Shown one piece after another: positions 1-7,210 of a DNA stretch of 39,525 nt. Every line of letters starts with the position of its first letter. Positions within the stretch are counted from its first letter, which is position 1. The stretch is taken from contig VBIQ01000026.1 of assembly GCA_005880985.1 (NCBI GenBank), positions 1-39,525 of the forward strand, in the 5' to 3' direction. The notes beneath the pieces were generated by a model. That model was given only the letters and a program-made list of their open reading frames with translations. It had not been told where the DNA came from and did not search any database. This stretch comes from Chloroflexota bacterium. Its GTDB lineage: Bacteria > Chloroflexota > Dormibacteria > Aeolococcales > Aeolococcaceae. The translations under genes were made by a program, and so were the position numbers.

Positions 1-63
1 GGCGAGCTGGACGGGCAATCCCCGTCGAGCGATCACCTCGACTGCCGCGAACCTCCTTTTGGG
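1..63 (-). CDS. IS3-family transposase OrfB, N-terminal fragment
   Basis: The -1 frame relative to OrfA reads KRRFAAVEVIARRGLPVQLA up to the window edge, which is the usual beginning of the IS3 DDE transposase OrfB. The overlap contains AAAAGG at 60-55, immediately followed by a Shine-Dalgarno-like AGGAGG. This fits programmed -1 frameshifting to make OrfAB. Only about 20 codons are visible, so integrity of the catalytic part cannot be judged. Confidence 0.7.
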
Positions 64-389
64 CTTGCCGTCCCTTTCAGCAGCTCGGCCGCGGCGCGGT
101 GGATGGCGAGCTCACTCTCCAACTCCCGGATGCGCCGCCGAGCTGCAACGAGCTCTGCGCGTTCGGCTGAAGTGAGACCCGGCTCGATGCCGTGGTCGAT
201 GCGGTCCTGTCGCCGCCAGTCGTATACCGTCTGATCGCTGATGCCGAGATCGCGGGCAACGTCGGCCATACGTCGGCCCGACGCGATCAGGTCAAGCACG
301 CGCCTCCGAAACTCCGCCGGGTAGCCCCTTCGTCCCATGCCGTCCTCCGAGTGGGACGGCAGCATGCCATTCCAGTAATCCGACTCCAC
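33..389 (-). CDS. IS3-family transposase OrfA (HTH protein)
   Basis: This is the small DNA-binding subunit of an IS3-type transposase. A helix-turn-helix (YPAEFRRRVLDLIASGR through DLGISDQTVYDWRRQ) lies in the first half and is followed by a leucine-zipper-like helix (AARRRIRELESELAIHRAA) that normally dimerises OrfA. The start could be the ATG at 389 or the internal ATG at 338 (MGRRGYPAEF), which is the more usual N-terminus. The frame ends at 33, but the family makes the full transposase by -1 frameshifting near the end of orfA, and a matching slippery run is present at 55-60. The gene appears intact. Confidence 0.85.
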   Translation of the reverse strand: MESDYWNGMLPSHSEDGMGRRGYPAEFRRRVLDLIASGRRMADVARDLGISDQTVYDWRRQDRIDHGIEPGLTSAERAELVAARRRIRELESELAIHRAAAELLKGTASPKGGSRQSR

Positions 390-497
390 GAAACCCGGGG
401 CACACTACTCCCGCGTTTGTGACGACGCCCGCGATTAGTTCCGGACTTGGCGAACGTCAGAACCGGTGACAAGCTCAGCTCATGAGGAGGTAGCCAC

Positions 498-971
498 ATG
501 GCCGACGATAATGTCAGCGCGACCACGGTCATCAACGCCCCGGCGGCGGCCATCTTCGCAGTCCTCGCCGATCCAGCACAGCACGCCGCGATCGATGGCA
601 CCGGCTGGGTCCGCGAAACCCTCGACAGCAAGCCGTTGAGCGCCGCCGGGCAGATTTTCCGGATGTCCATGTACCACCCGAACCACCCAGACGGTAACTA
701 CCAGATGGCCAACCGGGTCCAGAAGTTCGACCCGCCGAGCACCATCTCTTGGGAGCCAGGCCAAGAAGCCGGCGACGGTACCCTGCGCTTCGGCGGCTGG
801 ACTTGGCGCTACGACCTCACGCCAGTTGGACCCTCGAACACCACAGTCACTCTCTCCTATGACTGGTCAGCAGTCCCGGACTCCCTCCGAGAGCACATCG
901 GATTCCCGCCGTTCCCTCCGGAGCATCTGGGCAACTCGCTCGCCCACCTCGCCGAACTGGTTACCTCATGA
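498..971 (+). CDS. SRPBCC-family protein (polyketide cyclase/START-like fold)
   Basis: A 157-residue protein with the layout of small SRPBCC proteins. It begins with the strand/helix N-terminus (TTVINAPAAAIFAVLADPAQHAAIDG), continues through a central antiparallel sheet, and ends in a long C-terminal helix (HLGNSLAHLAELV). Members bind hydrophobic ligands in an internal cavity; the ligand here is unknown. The start is well supported by GAGGAGG at about 484-489, 8 nt before the ATG. It appears to stand alone, between the IS element and a gene-relic stretch. Confidence 0.8.
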   Translation: MADDNVSATTVINAPAAAIFAVLADPAQHAAIDGTGWVRETLDSKPLSAAGQIFRMSMYHPNHPDGNYQMANRVQKFDPPSTISWEPGQEAGDGTLRFGGWTWRYDLTPVGPSNTTVTLSYDWSAVPDSLREHIGFPPFPPEHLGNSLAHLAELVTS

Positions 972-1381
972 CCCGGCCGCACTTCCGCGACCCACAGCCT
1001 GACCCCTGGCCTTGACCCGCCGGAAGAGACACCGAGCACAGACCCCACGCCGGGTGGGTGCGACGCTATAGCGCACAAATCCTGCCCCGCGCGAGCCTTT
1101 CGCTCTGGTCGTTCGCGCTGCGCCGCGGTGTGGTTCGCCCTTAGCTGGCGGTTGCGCTTGTGTGCCGTCAGCGGCACCTGCGGGCGCGGCAACGATGCGG
1201 CCGTCCTCCAGGTGCAACACGCGATCGGCGAGCATCGCCCGGATCTCGGCGCGCATGGCCAGCCATACACCCTCTAGATTGGTGGCGACCACGCGGTCGA
1301 CGGGCCACGAATCGTCAGCGTATGGACCTACCAGTCTCAGGCATGCCCAACAGCTCACGTGAACGAGAGGAGAGAACGCAA
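972..1381. other. 410-nt stretch without an intact gene
   Basis: No intact gene is seen. On the minus strand at about 1180-1310 the translation matches pieces of two unrelated families joined in one frame (listed separately). The final 30 nt carry the ribosome-binding region of the following DUF899 gene. Confidence 0.6.
1180..1310 (-). pseudogene. Relic: SDR fragment fused in frame to an ABC-ATPase tail
   Basis: The minus-strand translation reads VDRVVATNLEGVWLAMRAEI then RAML (about 1305-1231), the central helix region of a short-chain dehydrogenase. It runs directly into ADRVLHLEDGRIV (about 1230-1195), a common C-terminal end of an ABC-transporter ATPase. Neither half has the rest of its protein. 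The simplest reading is a deletion scar joining two decayed genes. The family matches are by eye and short. Confidence 0.5.
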
Positions 1382-2161
1382 ATGACCGAACACGCCACGG
1401 GAACGCGCGAGGAGTGGCTCGCGGCCAGGCTCGAGCTGCTTGCCGCCGAAAAGGAGCTGACCCGGCGCGGCGACGAGCTCGCCCGACAGCGACAGGCACT
1501 GCCGTGGGTGCGGGTCGACAAGGACTACCGCTTCGAAACGGACGAGGGAAAGGCCTCGCTCGCCGAACTCTTCCGCGGGCGCTCACAGCTGCTCGTCTAC
1601 CACTTCATGTTCGGGCCCGACTACACTGCCGGCTGTCCCGCCTGCTCGGCGATCGCCGACGGCTTCAACGGCTTCGCTAGTCACCTGGCCAACCACGACG
1701 TGATGCTCTGGGCGGTGTCGCGCGCTCCGATCGAGAAGCTGCAGGGCTACAAGCAGCGGATGGGCTGGAGCTTCCCGTGGGCCTCCTCGTTCGGGAGTGA
1801 CTTCAACTACGACTTCGACGTCTCCGTCACGGAGGAGCAGGAGCGTTCGGGCGGCTTCGAGTACAACTTCCGCGAGTCGCCCGCGTGGTCGCCGCCGGAG
1901 GACGTGCGCGGGCCGTTCGATGCGTGGGCCGCGACGACGGGCACGGACTGGGCGACCTACACGCGCGAGCGCCCGGGCATGAGTGGGTTCGCGCTCGAGG
2001 ACGGCGTCGTCTACCACACCTACTCGGCCTATGCGCGCGGCCTGGACGGCCTCTGGGGCATGTACCAGTGGCTCGACCGGGCGCCGCGAGGGCGAAACGA
2101 GACCCGCGCACCCGACGACCCGCTCAACTGGTTCCGGCGCCACGACGAGTACAACCGGTAA
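1382..2161 (+). CDS. DUF899 thioredoxin-like protein
   Basis: A 259-residue member of the DUF899 group of thioredoxin-fold proteins. Residues 8-38 form a charged helix. A thioredoxin-like core follows, with LLVYHFMFGPDYTAGCPACS holding a CxxC pair at residues 85 and 88. The C-terminal half is rich in aromatics and ends in PLNWFRRHDEY. No specific reaction has been fixed for the family; a redox role is inferred from the fold and CxxC. Reading frame stays open far upstream, but the ATG at 1382 is preferred because it follows a purine-rich GAGAGGAGAG and matches the usual family N-terminus. Confidence 0.85.
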   Translation: MTEHATGTREEWLAARLELLAAEKELTRRGDELARQRQALPWVRVDKDYRFETDEGKASLAELFRGRSQLLVYHFMFGPDYTAGCPACSAIADGFNGFASHLANHDVMLWAVSRAPIEKLQGYKQRMGWSFPWASSFGSDFNYDFDVSVTEEQERSGGFEYNFRESPAWSPPEDVRGPFDAWAATTGTDWATYTRERPGMSGFALEDGVVYHTYSAYARGLDGLWGMYQWLDRAPRGRNETRAPDDPLNWFRRHDEYNR

Positions 2162-2345
2162 GAGATCGGCGCTGCTGCGTCGAAAATCGAGATCCCAGGG
2201 GCGCGTCTGCCCCAGGCTGCGCTGGAGATGACCGGCTGCTGATACACGGCCGCCGGAGGTCTGCTGAGGTCAGGCCGAGCGCTGCCCCCTGCCTGAAGCG
2301 TAGCCAGACCGATGAGAACCGGCGGCTGGTACCGTCGGTACTGAC

Positions 2346-2885
2346 ATGGCTGCGAACGAACCGACCGCCAAGAACCTGGCCGACCTCTACAAACTCGCGC
2401 CGCTCGACTGGAACGACGTCCGCGGGACGTTGGAGACGAATCTCACCCAGGCGCCGGGGACCGGGGGGCCTGGCCACCACACCTTCTGGTTGTCAACGCT
2501 CGACGCGGACGGCCGCCCGCACATGACGGCCGTAGGCGCCTTCTGGGTCGACGGCCGTTACTACTTCTGCGGCGGGCCGCGGTCCCGGAAGATCCGCAAC
2601 ATCGAGCGTGACCCGCGCTGCGCGTTCGGCGTCGCCATCCACGGCTACGACGTCGCACTTGAGGGTCGAGCCGTGCGGGTGATCGATGAGACGCATCTTC
2701 AGCGACTCGCGAAGGTGTTCGCAGAGGGTGGATGGGCGCCGACAGTGGCCGACGGCGGCTTCACCCACGAGTTCAGCGCCCCAAGCGCCGGCCCGCCGCC
2801 CTGGTACGTCTACGAGTTCACCCCCGAAGACGCGTACGCCGTGATGAGCAAGGAACCCGGCGGTGCCACTCGCTGGACCTTCTGA
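2346..2885 (+). CDS. Pyridoxamine 5'-phosphate oxidase-fold (FMN/F420-binding) protein
   Basis: A 179-residue split-barrel protein. Recognisable parts are FWLSTLDADGRPHMTAVGAFWVDGRYYF (first barrel strands), GGPRSRKIRNIERDPRCAFGVA (cofactor-phosphate contact region) and WYVYEFTPEDAYAVMSKEPGGATRWTF at the C-terminus. The family contains FMN- and F420-dependent oxidoreductases of small molecules; cofactor and substrate cannot be told from the sequence. It is a single-gene unit with 184 nt upstream and 114 nt before the VOC start. Confidence 0.8.
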   Translation: MAANEPTAKNLADLYKLAPLDWNDVRGTLETNLTQAPGTGGPGHHTFWLSTLDADGRPHMTAVGAFWVDGRYYFCGGPRSRKIRNIERDPRCAFGVAIHGYDVALEGRAVRVIDETHLQRLAKVFAEGGWAPTVADGGFTHEFSAPSAGPPPWYVYEFTPEDAYAVMSKEPGGATRWTF

Positions 2886-2978
2886 AGACGGCGTGAACGG
2901 TCAGAACTCATCGCCTGGGTACCCATCGGTGCCCACTGTCGGGAGTTGTTGAGTTCGAGGCTGATTGCGTCCGGATGC

Positions 2979-2997
2979 GGACACACGAAGGGTGTCC
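2979..2997 (+). promoter_or_regulatory. Hairpin enclosing the ribosome-binding site of the VOC gene
   Basis: GGACAC (2979-2984) pairs with GTGTCC (2992-2997). The 7-nt loop ACGAAGG carries the Shine-Dalgarno bases GAAGG, 7-8 nt before the ATG at 3000. It may hold the site exposed in a loop or act as an operator; function is inferred from position only. Confidence 0.4.
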
Positions 2998-2999
2998 CT

Positions 3000-3452
3000 A
3001 TGCTTGAGGACATGACGATCCAGCGGATGGACAACGTCGCCGTCGTCGTCGACGACCTGGACGCGGCTGTCGCGTTCTTCACCGAGCTCGGCATGGAGCT
3101 TGAAGGCAAGGGGCAGGTCGAAGGCCTTTGGGCGGACCGCACCGTGGGACTCGACGGCGTCCGGAGCGACATCGCGATGATGCGGACCCCGGACGGCCAC
3201 AGCAAGTTGGAGCTGACTAAGTACCATGCCCCCGCGGTGTCCGCTGCCGAGCCGGAGAATCCTCCGCCCAACACGCTGGGCTTGCATCGCGTCATGTTCG
3301 CCGTCGACGACATCGACGACACCGTCGCCCGCCTGCGCGCCCACGGCGCCGAACTCCTCGGCGAGGTGGCGCAGTACGAGAGCATCTTCCGGCTCTGCTA
3401 CCTCCGCGGCCCCGCGGGCATCATCGTCGCCCTGGCCGAACAGATCGGCTGA
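3000..3452 (+). CDS. VOC-family (glyoxalase/bleomycin-resistance fold) protein
   Basis: A 150-residue protein with two beta-alpha-beta-beta-beta modules. The first starts MDNVAVVVDDLDAAVAFFTELGM and the second LHRVMFAVDDIDDTVARLRAHGAEL, ending LCYLRGPAGIIVALAEQIG. This is the paired-module fold of glyoxalases, ring-cleavage dioxygenases and fosfomycin/bleomycin resistance proteins. The conserved Glu/His metal ligands typical of each half can be partly placed (KLELTKY in half one, IIVALAE in half two). Function is not assignable further. Start chosen at the ATG at 3000; ATG at 3012 is an alternative. Confidence 0.8.
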   Translation: MLEDMTIQRMDNVAVVVDDLDAAVAFFTELGMELEGKGQVEGLWADRTVGLDGVRSDIAMMRTPDGHSKLELTKYHAPAVSAAEPENPPPNTLGLHRVMFAVDDIDDTVARLRAHGAELLGEVAQYESIFRLCYLRGPAGIIVALAEQIG

Positions 3453-3655
3453 CGCGTTCGAAGCAGGTCACGACCCCGACGACAACCGCGAACATCGGCG
3501 ACCTCGACGACAGCACGCCCCGACCCTGCGTCGGCACGACCGGCCCCGTGTCCTCGGCGTCGACAACGGACGTGATCATCTGGCTCGAGTGACCTGTAGG
3601 GCGGCACAGGTAGATCTGGATAGGCTGTCGCCGCGTCGGCTGGTATGTTTCGCCG

Positions 3656-3811
3656 GTGCTCGGCCTCTTCCGCCTTCTCCTCGGCGCACTCCGCGCGGGC
3701 TTCAGATCGCGCCAGGCGCCCGGATACATCGTTCCGATCGAGCTGGCACGCGCCGGCAAGTCGGGCGTTCCGCCATCGGAACTCGGTCCAAGACTCCGGG
3801 TCGTGCAGTGA
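3656..3811 (+). pseudogene. Possible transposase/integrase N-terminal remnant
   Basis: A 51-codon frame starting GTG reads LGLFRLLLGALRAGFRSR, similar to the leader helix of several IS-borne integrase-type transposases, and then loses resemblance before a TGA. Nothing of the catalytic domain follows. This is a weak match by eye; it may be chance. Confidence 0.2.
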
Positions 3812-3880
3812 CCGCGTTTTGCCGCCCTACAACCCACGGCCGCGGTGGCTGGGAGTTCGCCCGGCTATCCTGATCTCAGG

Positions 3881-4540
3881 ATGAACGCCGAACTCGTCAA
3901 CGAAGTCCGCCTGCATGTGCTTCGGACGGCCATGGAGGCGTTGCCCGTTCCTTCCGCCCCTGAGAGTGCCGCCGTCCTCGGCGTAAGCGAGGAGCAAGCG
4001 ATCGAGGCCTATCGCCAGCTAGCCGACGGTCACGTGTACGTACTGGAACCAGGCGACAACATCAGGCTGCGCATGGTCAATCCCTTCTCGGCCGTGCCAA
4101 CTGCCTTCGAGGTGGAAGCCGGGGGAAAGAGCTACTACGGGAACTGCGTGTGGGATGCAGTTGGCATCATTTCCCTACTCGGAGGCAGCGGTCATGTGAA
4201 GACGATCTGCCCGGACTGCGGTGAGACCATGCTTCTCGTCGTGTCGCAGCACCAGCTGGTCCGTAAGGAAGGAGTGGTCCACTTCAGTGTCCCAGCAGCA
4301 CACTGGTGGGACGACATCATTTACACGTGAAGCACGATGCTTCTCTTCCGGTCGGAAGATCATGTTGGGCGAAATGGACAACCGCTTGGGGCCTTCATGA
4401 CGACGGACCAAGTCTGGCGTCTGGGCGACATCTGGTACCACGATCGCGCCGACCCTCGCTGGCGCCGCCGAACGGCGGATGAGGCTGAAGAAGTCTTCGC
4501 AGAGCTCGGACTCACCGGGAGCTTCTGGCGGTTGCGCTGA
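3881..4540 (+). CDS. MerB-fold organomercurial-lyase-like protein, candidate selenoprotein (in-frame TGA at 4328)
   Basis: One frame runs from ATG 3881 to TGA 4538-4540, interrupted only by TGA at 4328-4330 (codon 150). Upstream part: winged-helix N-terminus (LHVLRTAMEALPVPSAPESA), then YYGNCVWDAVGI with Cys89 and Asp92, which match the catalytic Cys96/Asp99 of plasmid MerB, and a CPDC pair (110, 113). Downstream part, with no gap: STMLLFRSEDHVG, MTTDQVWRLGDIWY and a normal family C-terminus ending GLTGSFWRLR. Codon 150 sits where relatives read T-C-S-T; this is the position of MerB's second catalytic cysteine (Cys159), with spacing 61 here against 63 in MerB. So the TGA replaces exactly one catalytic Cys. 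A 6-bp hairpin follows at 4344-4359. Family role: protonolysis of C-Hg bonds, though many homologues are untested. Start is leaderless-looking: TATCCT 9 nt before the ATG. Alternative: a pseudogene with one nonsense mutation, but the tail shows no decay. Confidence 0.75.
4328..4359 (+). promoter_or_regulatory. Candidate bacterial SECIS element: recoded TGA plus hairpin
   Basis: TGA at 4328-4330 is followed after 13 nt by a perfect 6-bp stem TCTTCC/GGAAGA (4344-4349, 4354-4359) closed by the tetraloop GGTC. The loop starts 19 nt after the TGA, has G in its first two bases and includes GU. This meets the general rules known for bacterial SECIS hairpins (apical loop roughly 16-37 nt from UGA, G early in the loop). 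Caveat: the stem lies in codons for the conserved LFRSED motif, so similar pairing could arise in Cys homologues by codon use alone. Confidence 0.55.
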
Positions 4541-4555
4541 GAGCCGGCCGGCTCT
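4540..4555. terminator. 16-bp palindrome just after the MerB-like gene
   Basis: AGAGCCGGCCGGCTCT is a perfect palindrome beginning at the last base of the gene's stop codon. It could form a GC-rich hairpin acting as a transcription end. There is no following T-run, so this is tentative. The 225 nt from here to the TetR gene hold no recognised gene. Confidence 0.35.
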
Positions 4556-4780
4556 TCGGCGCGCCGAGGCGTCTCGACCTTCACGTGAGCGCTACTCGAG
4601 ATAGTCGGGGCGGGTCGTCACCCCTGACCCAGGTGAGCGTCTGGCATGCATGGTTCCAGATAGTGCGAGCGTTGCCACGGCCACTGACACCTCCGAGACG
4701 GGGAGAGCAGCGCCGGGGACGTCGACCGGCGCGCCACGCAGCGACACCTGCGGCTGGGCGCCGAACGGGTCGAGGCCTCC

Positions 4781-5380
4781 TCAGCTGCCGCGGAGGCCAG
4801 CCAGGGTGACCGTCGCCAGACGGCGGGCAGCAGCCTGCGACGACAGGGACCGCGCCGCTCCGAGCGCGGCGAGGCAGTACCGGGCGAGCTCGTCGGGCGG
4901 GACGTCCTGACGGACGTCGCCGTCTCGGGCGGCCTCAGCGATCAAAGTGCGCACGAGGTCATGGAGCCGCTGGTGGGCGTCGTGGAGATGACCTGCTCGA
5001 TGGAGCACGTGGCGGAGGTCCCCTTCGTGGACGTGGTGGGAGAGATGTGCGTAGGCCTCGAGCACCGCCTCCAGACGCTGGCTGGCCCGTCCGGAGCGCT
5101 CGGCGATTTCGACGAGCCGCTCCAGATGGCGGGTGACCTGGCGCTCGTGCCAGGCGAGGAGGATGGACTCGACGTCGGGGAAGTACTTGTAGAGCGTCGC
5201 CCGACCGATGCCCACCTGCTCGGCGATCTCCGACATCGTGAGCGACAGCGGTCCCCGCTCCGCGGCCAGGGCGCCGGTCACGTCGAGGATGGTGTCGTGG
5301 ACCTCGCGCCGGTGGGCGCCGATGGTCTGCTGCCACAACTTGGGCACGCGGACAGTGTACACTGCGTCGAAGTCCGACAT
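4781..5380 (-). CDS. TetR-family transcriptional regulator
   Basis: A 199-residue TetR protein. The N-terminal helix-turn-helix is clear (LTMSEIAEQVGIGRATLYKYFPDVESILLAW) and is followed by the usual all-helical ligand domain. It is divergent from the small-membrane-protein/ABC/methyltransferase operon starting at 5448, which makes it the likely local repressor of that operon and of itself. A palindrome CAGTGTACACTG lies at 5353-5364 inside its own first codons, so either the operator overlaps the start or the true start is further downstream. Confidence 0.85.
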   Translation of the reverse strand: MSDFDAVYTVRVPKLWQQTIGAHRREVHDTILDVTGALAAERGPLSLTMSEIAEQVGIGRATLYKYFPDVESILLAWHERQVTRHLERLVEIAERSGRASQRLEAVLEAYAHLSHHVHEGDLRHVLHRAGHLHDAHQRLHDLVRTLIAEAARDGDVRQDVPPDELARYCLAALGAARSLSSQAAARRLATVTLAGLRGS

Positions 5381-5415
5381 AGCGTATTGACAAAGACGAA
5401 GTGTATCGATAGAGT
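5353..5415 (+). promoter_or_regulatory. Promoter and possible TetR operator for the ABC operon
   Basis: TTGACA at 5387-5392, a 17-nt spacer and TAGAGT at 5410-5415 form a good sigma-70-type promoter pointing at the operon at 5448. The 12-bp palindrome CAGTGTACACTG (5353-5364) and the 8-bp palindrome TATCGATA within the spacer/-10 are candidate binding sites for the divergent TetR protein. Confidence 0.5.
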
Positions 5416-5447
5416 CGGGGCCCTCCGACCACCCAGGAGGACCCGGC

Positions 5448-5615
5448 GTGGCTGATCCCCCTCGCTATCCCGACCCGAACGACCAGAGCGCCATCCCGTC
5501 CTCCGGTGGTCGAACGCGACGTGCCACCCGTCCCATCCTCGTCGCGCTCGTGCTCCTCGCGCTGCTGCTTCTGATGGTCGGGCTCCACCTGGCCGGCATC
5601 CGTCCCACCCACTGA
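5448..5615 (+). CDS. Small single-span membrane protein
   Basis: A 55-residue frame starting GTG, 7 nt after AGGAGG (5435-5440). The first 30 residues are polar and proline-rich, followed by one hydrophobic helix (PILVALVLLALLLLMVG) and a short tail. Its stop overlaps the ATG of the ABC ATPase (TGATG), so the two are probably translationally coupled. It is first in the TetR-controlled operon. Function unknown; it may be an accessory subunit of the transporter. Confidence 0.6.
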   Translation: MADPPRYPDPNDQSAIPSSGGRTRRATRPILVALVLLALLLLMVGLHLAGIRPTH

Positions 5616-6433
5616 TGCGTCGAAGCATGCGTGCAGACGAGACGGCGGCCCGCTCTAGCGGGAACCCCGTCAGCCTCGACGGGCCTGCGCGCGATCCTGC
5701 GGTTGCCCGGACGACCTCGGCTGCCGACGTCGTCCACGTGGCGTCGCTCTCCAAGCGATATGGCGAGGTGGTCGCTGCGGACGACGTGAGCTTCGCGCTC
5801 CCGGCGGGCTCGGTGACCGGCCTCCTCGGACCCAACGGCGCAGGGAAGACGACGGTCCTCAGAGTGTTGCTCGGCCTGGCAGAGCCGCACAAAGGGGAGG
5901 CTCTCATCCTTGGGCGTCGGTACCGCGACCTCGACCGGCCGATGCATGTCGTCGGTGCTGTTCTGGAGTCGGGAGACTTCGACCCGGGCCGCAACGGACG
6001 CGATCACCTGCGTGTCCTCGCGTTCGCAGCCGATGTCCCACAGCGACGTGTCGACGAGGCGCTCGCTGTCGTCGGGCTTGCAAGGGCAGCGAAGCGCGCA
6101 GTGCGCACCTACTCACTCGGCATGCGCCAGCGTCTGACTCTTGCCGCGGCCTTGCTCGGCAGTCCGCAGCTGCTCGTCCTCGATGAGCCCGCCAACGGCC
6201 TCGATGCGAAGGGTGTGCACTGGCTCCGGACCTTCCTGCGCGGCTTCGCCGCCGACGGCGGCACGGTTCTCGTTTCGAGCCATGTGCTCGCCGAGATCGC
6301 CCAGACCGTCGATCACGTCGTCATCGTCGACCGCGGACACGTCGTCGCGCGGTCGTCCCTCGCCGAGCTCGTTGCCGATGGGAAGACGCTCGAGGAGGTG
6401 TACCTGGCGCTGACGAGCGAGGACGCCGCGTGA
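5615..6433 (+). CDS. ABC transporter ATP-binding protein
   Basis: A 272-residue ABC-2-type ATPase. Walker A (GPNGAGKT) is at residues 72-79, the signature region reads YSLGMRQRL, Walker B is QLLVLDEPANGLD, and the H-loop His is in VSSHVLAEI. The first 38 residues are a low-similarity extension; a shorter form starting nearer VVHVASLSKRYG is possible. It powers the membrane subunit encoded immediately downstream (4-nt overlap, GTGA). Together with a TetR regulator this looks like a multidrug or antimicrobial exporter of the ABC-2 class. Confidence 0.9.
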   Translation: MRRSMRADETAARSSGNPVSLDGPARDPAVARTTSAADVVHVASLSKRYGEVVAADDVSFALPAGSVTGLLGPNGAGKTTVLRVLLGLAEPHKGEALILGRRYRDLDRPMHVVGAVLESGDFDPGRNGRDHLRVLAFAADVPQRRVDEALAVVGLARAAKRAVRTYSLGMRQRLTLAAALLGSPQLLVLDEPANGLDAKGVHWLRTFLRGFAADGGTVLVSSHVLAEIAQTVDHVVIVDRGHVVARSSLAELVADGKTLEEVYLALTSEDAA

Positions 6434-7182
6434 CCGGCGTCCTCCGTGCGGAACTGCTCAAGTTGAGGACCACGCGGACGGCCGTCTGGCTCTTCGCCGG
6501 CCTGCTCGCTCTCGTATGCTTTGTCGTCCTCCTGCACGGGTTCAACCTCTCGCCGAGCCGCGCGGACCACAGCGGCCAGATGCGGATCTTCGGATGGGGC
6601 GAACTCGGGGCACTGTTCGCCGCCCTGCTGGGCGCCGTGTCGATCACGGGCGAGCTGCGCAACGGGCTGGTCCGGCCCACGTTCCTCGCCACGCCTCGCC
6701 GTCAGCAGGTGCTCGCCGCCAAGCTCCTCTCCGCTATGCTCGCCGGCCTCGCCTTCGGTGCGGCCGCTGAGGTGCTGGCCATCGGCCTCGGGAGCGCTAC
6801 GCTGAGCGCTCGTGGCATCCCCATCCGACTCGAGGGAGAAGACTACGCGCAGCTGATCCTCGGCGGTGTTGTTGCCGCAGCACTCTGGGCACCCGTGGGG
6901 CTCGGCGTCGGGGCCTCTCTCCGCAACCAGGTGCCGACGCTCATCGGTCTGTGCGCGTGGCTGCTCTTCGTCGAAAACCTGCTCATCGGCGAGCTCCCGG
7001 CCGTCGCACGCTACCTCCCCGGCGCCGCGGCGGCCGCCATCGGTGGCGCGACCATCACTGGTGAGGTCCCCACCGATCCTCCGTTGCTGCCGCCGATCCT
7101 CGGCGCCCTTCTCCTCGCCGGCTATGCGGCCGTCGCGATGATCATCGGCATTGCGGCGACCGAGCGGCGCGACGTCCCTTGA
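6430..7182 (+). CDS. ABC-2-type transporter permease
   Basis: A 250-residue integral membrane protein starting at GTG in the GTGA overlap with the ATPase gene. About six hydrophobic segments are visible, beginning with TAVWLFAGLLALVCFVVLLHGF and ending with LGALLLAGYAAVAMIIGIAA. The loop ELRNGLVRPTFLATPRRQQVLAAKL is the usual cytosolic coupling motif of ABC-2 permeases. It pairs with the preceding ATPase; substrate unknown. Confidence 0.85.
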   Translation: MTGVLRAELLKLRTTRTAVWLFAGLLALVCFVVLLHGFNLSPSRADHSGQMRIFGWGELGALFAALLGAVSITGELRNGLVRPTFLATPRRQQVLAAKLLSAMLAGLAFGAAAEVLAIGLGSATLSARGIPIRLEGEDYAQLILGGVVAAALWAPVGLGVGASLRNQVPTLIGLCAWLLFVENLLIGELPAVARYLPGAAAAAIGGATITGEVPTDPPLLPPILGALLLAGYAAVAMIIGIAATERRDVP

Positions 7183-7210
7183 ATCACGCTATCCGCCGCA
7201 GTCCACTTCG

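Larger units (their letters stand above)
1..389 (-). mobile_element. IS3-family insertion sequence, cut by the window edge
   Basis: The minus strand carries a typical IS3 orfA followed by the first codons of orfB in the -1 frame, running out of the window at position 1. Only the 5' (orfA) end is present. I could not identify the terminal inverted repeat or target duplication in the 390-480 stretch, so the outer boundary of the element is not fixed. Confidence 0.75.
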
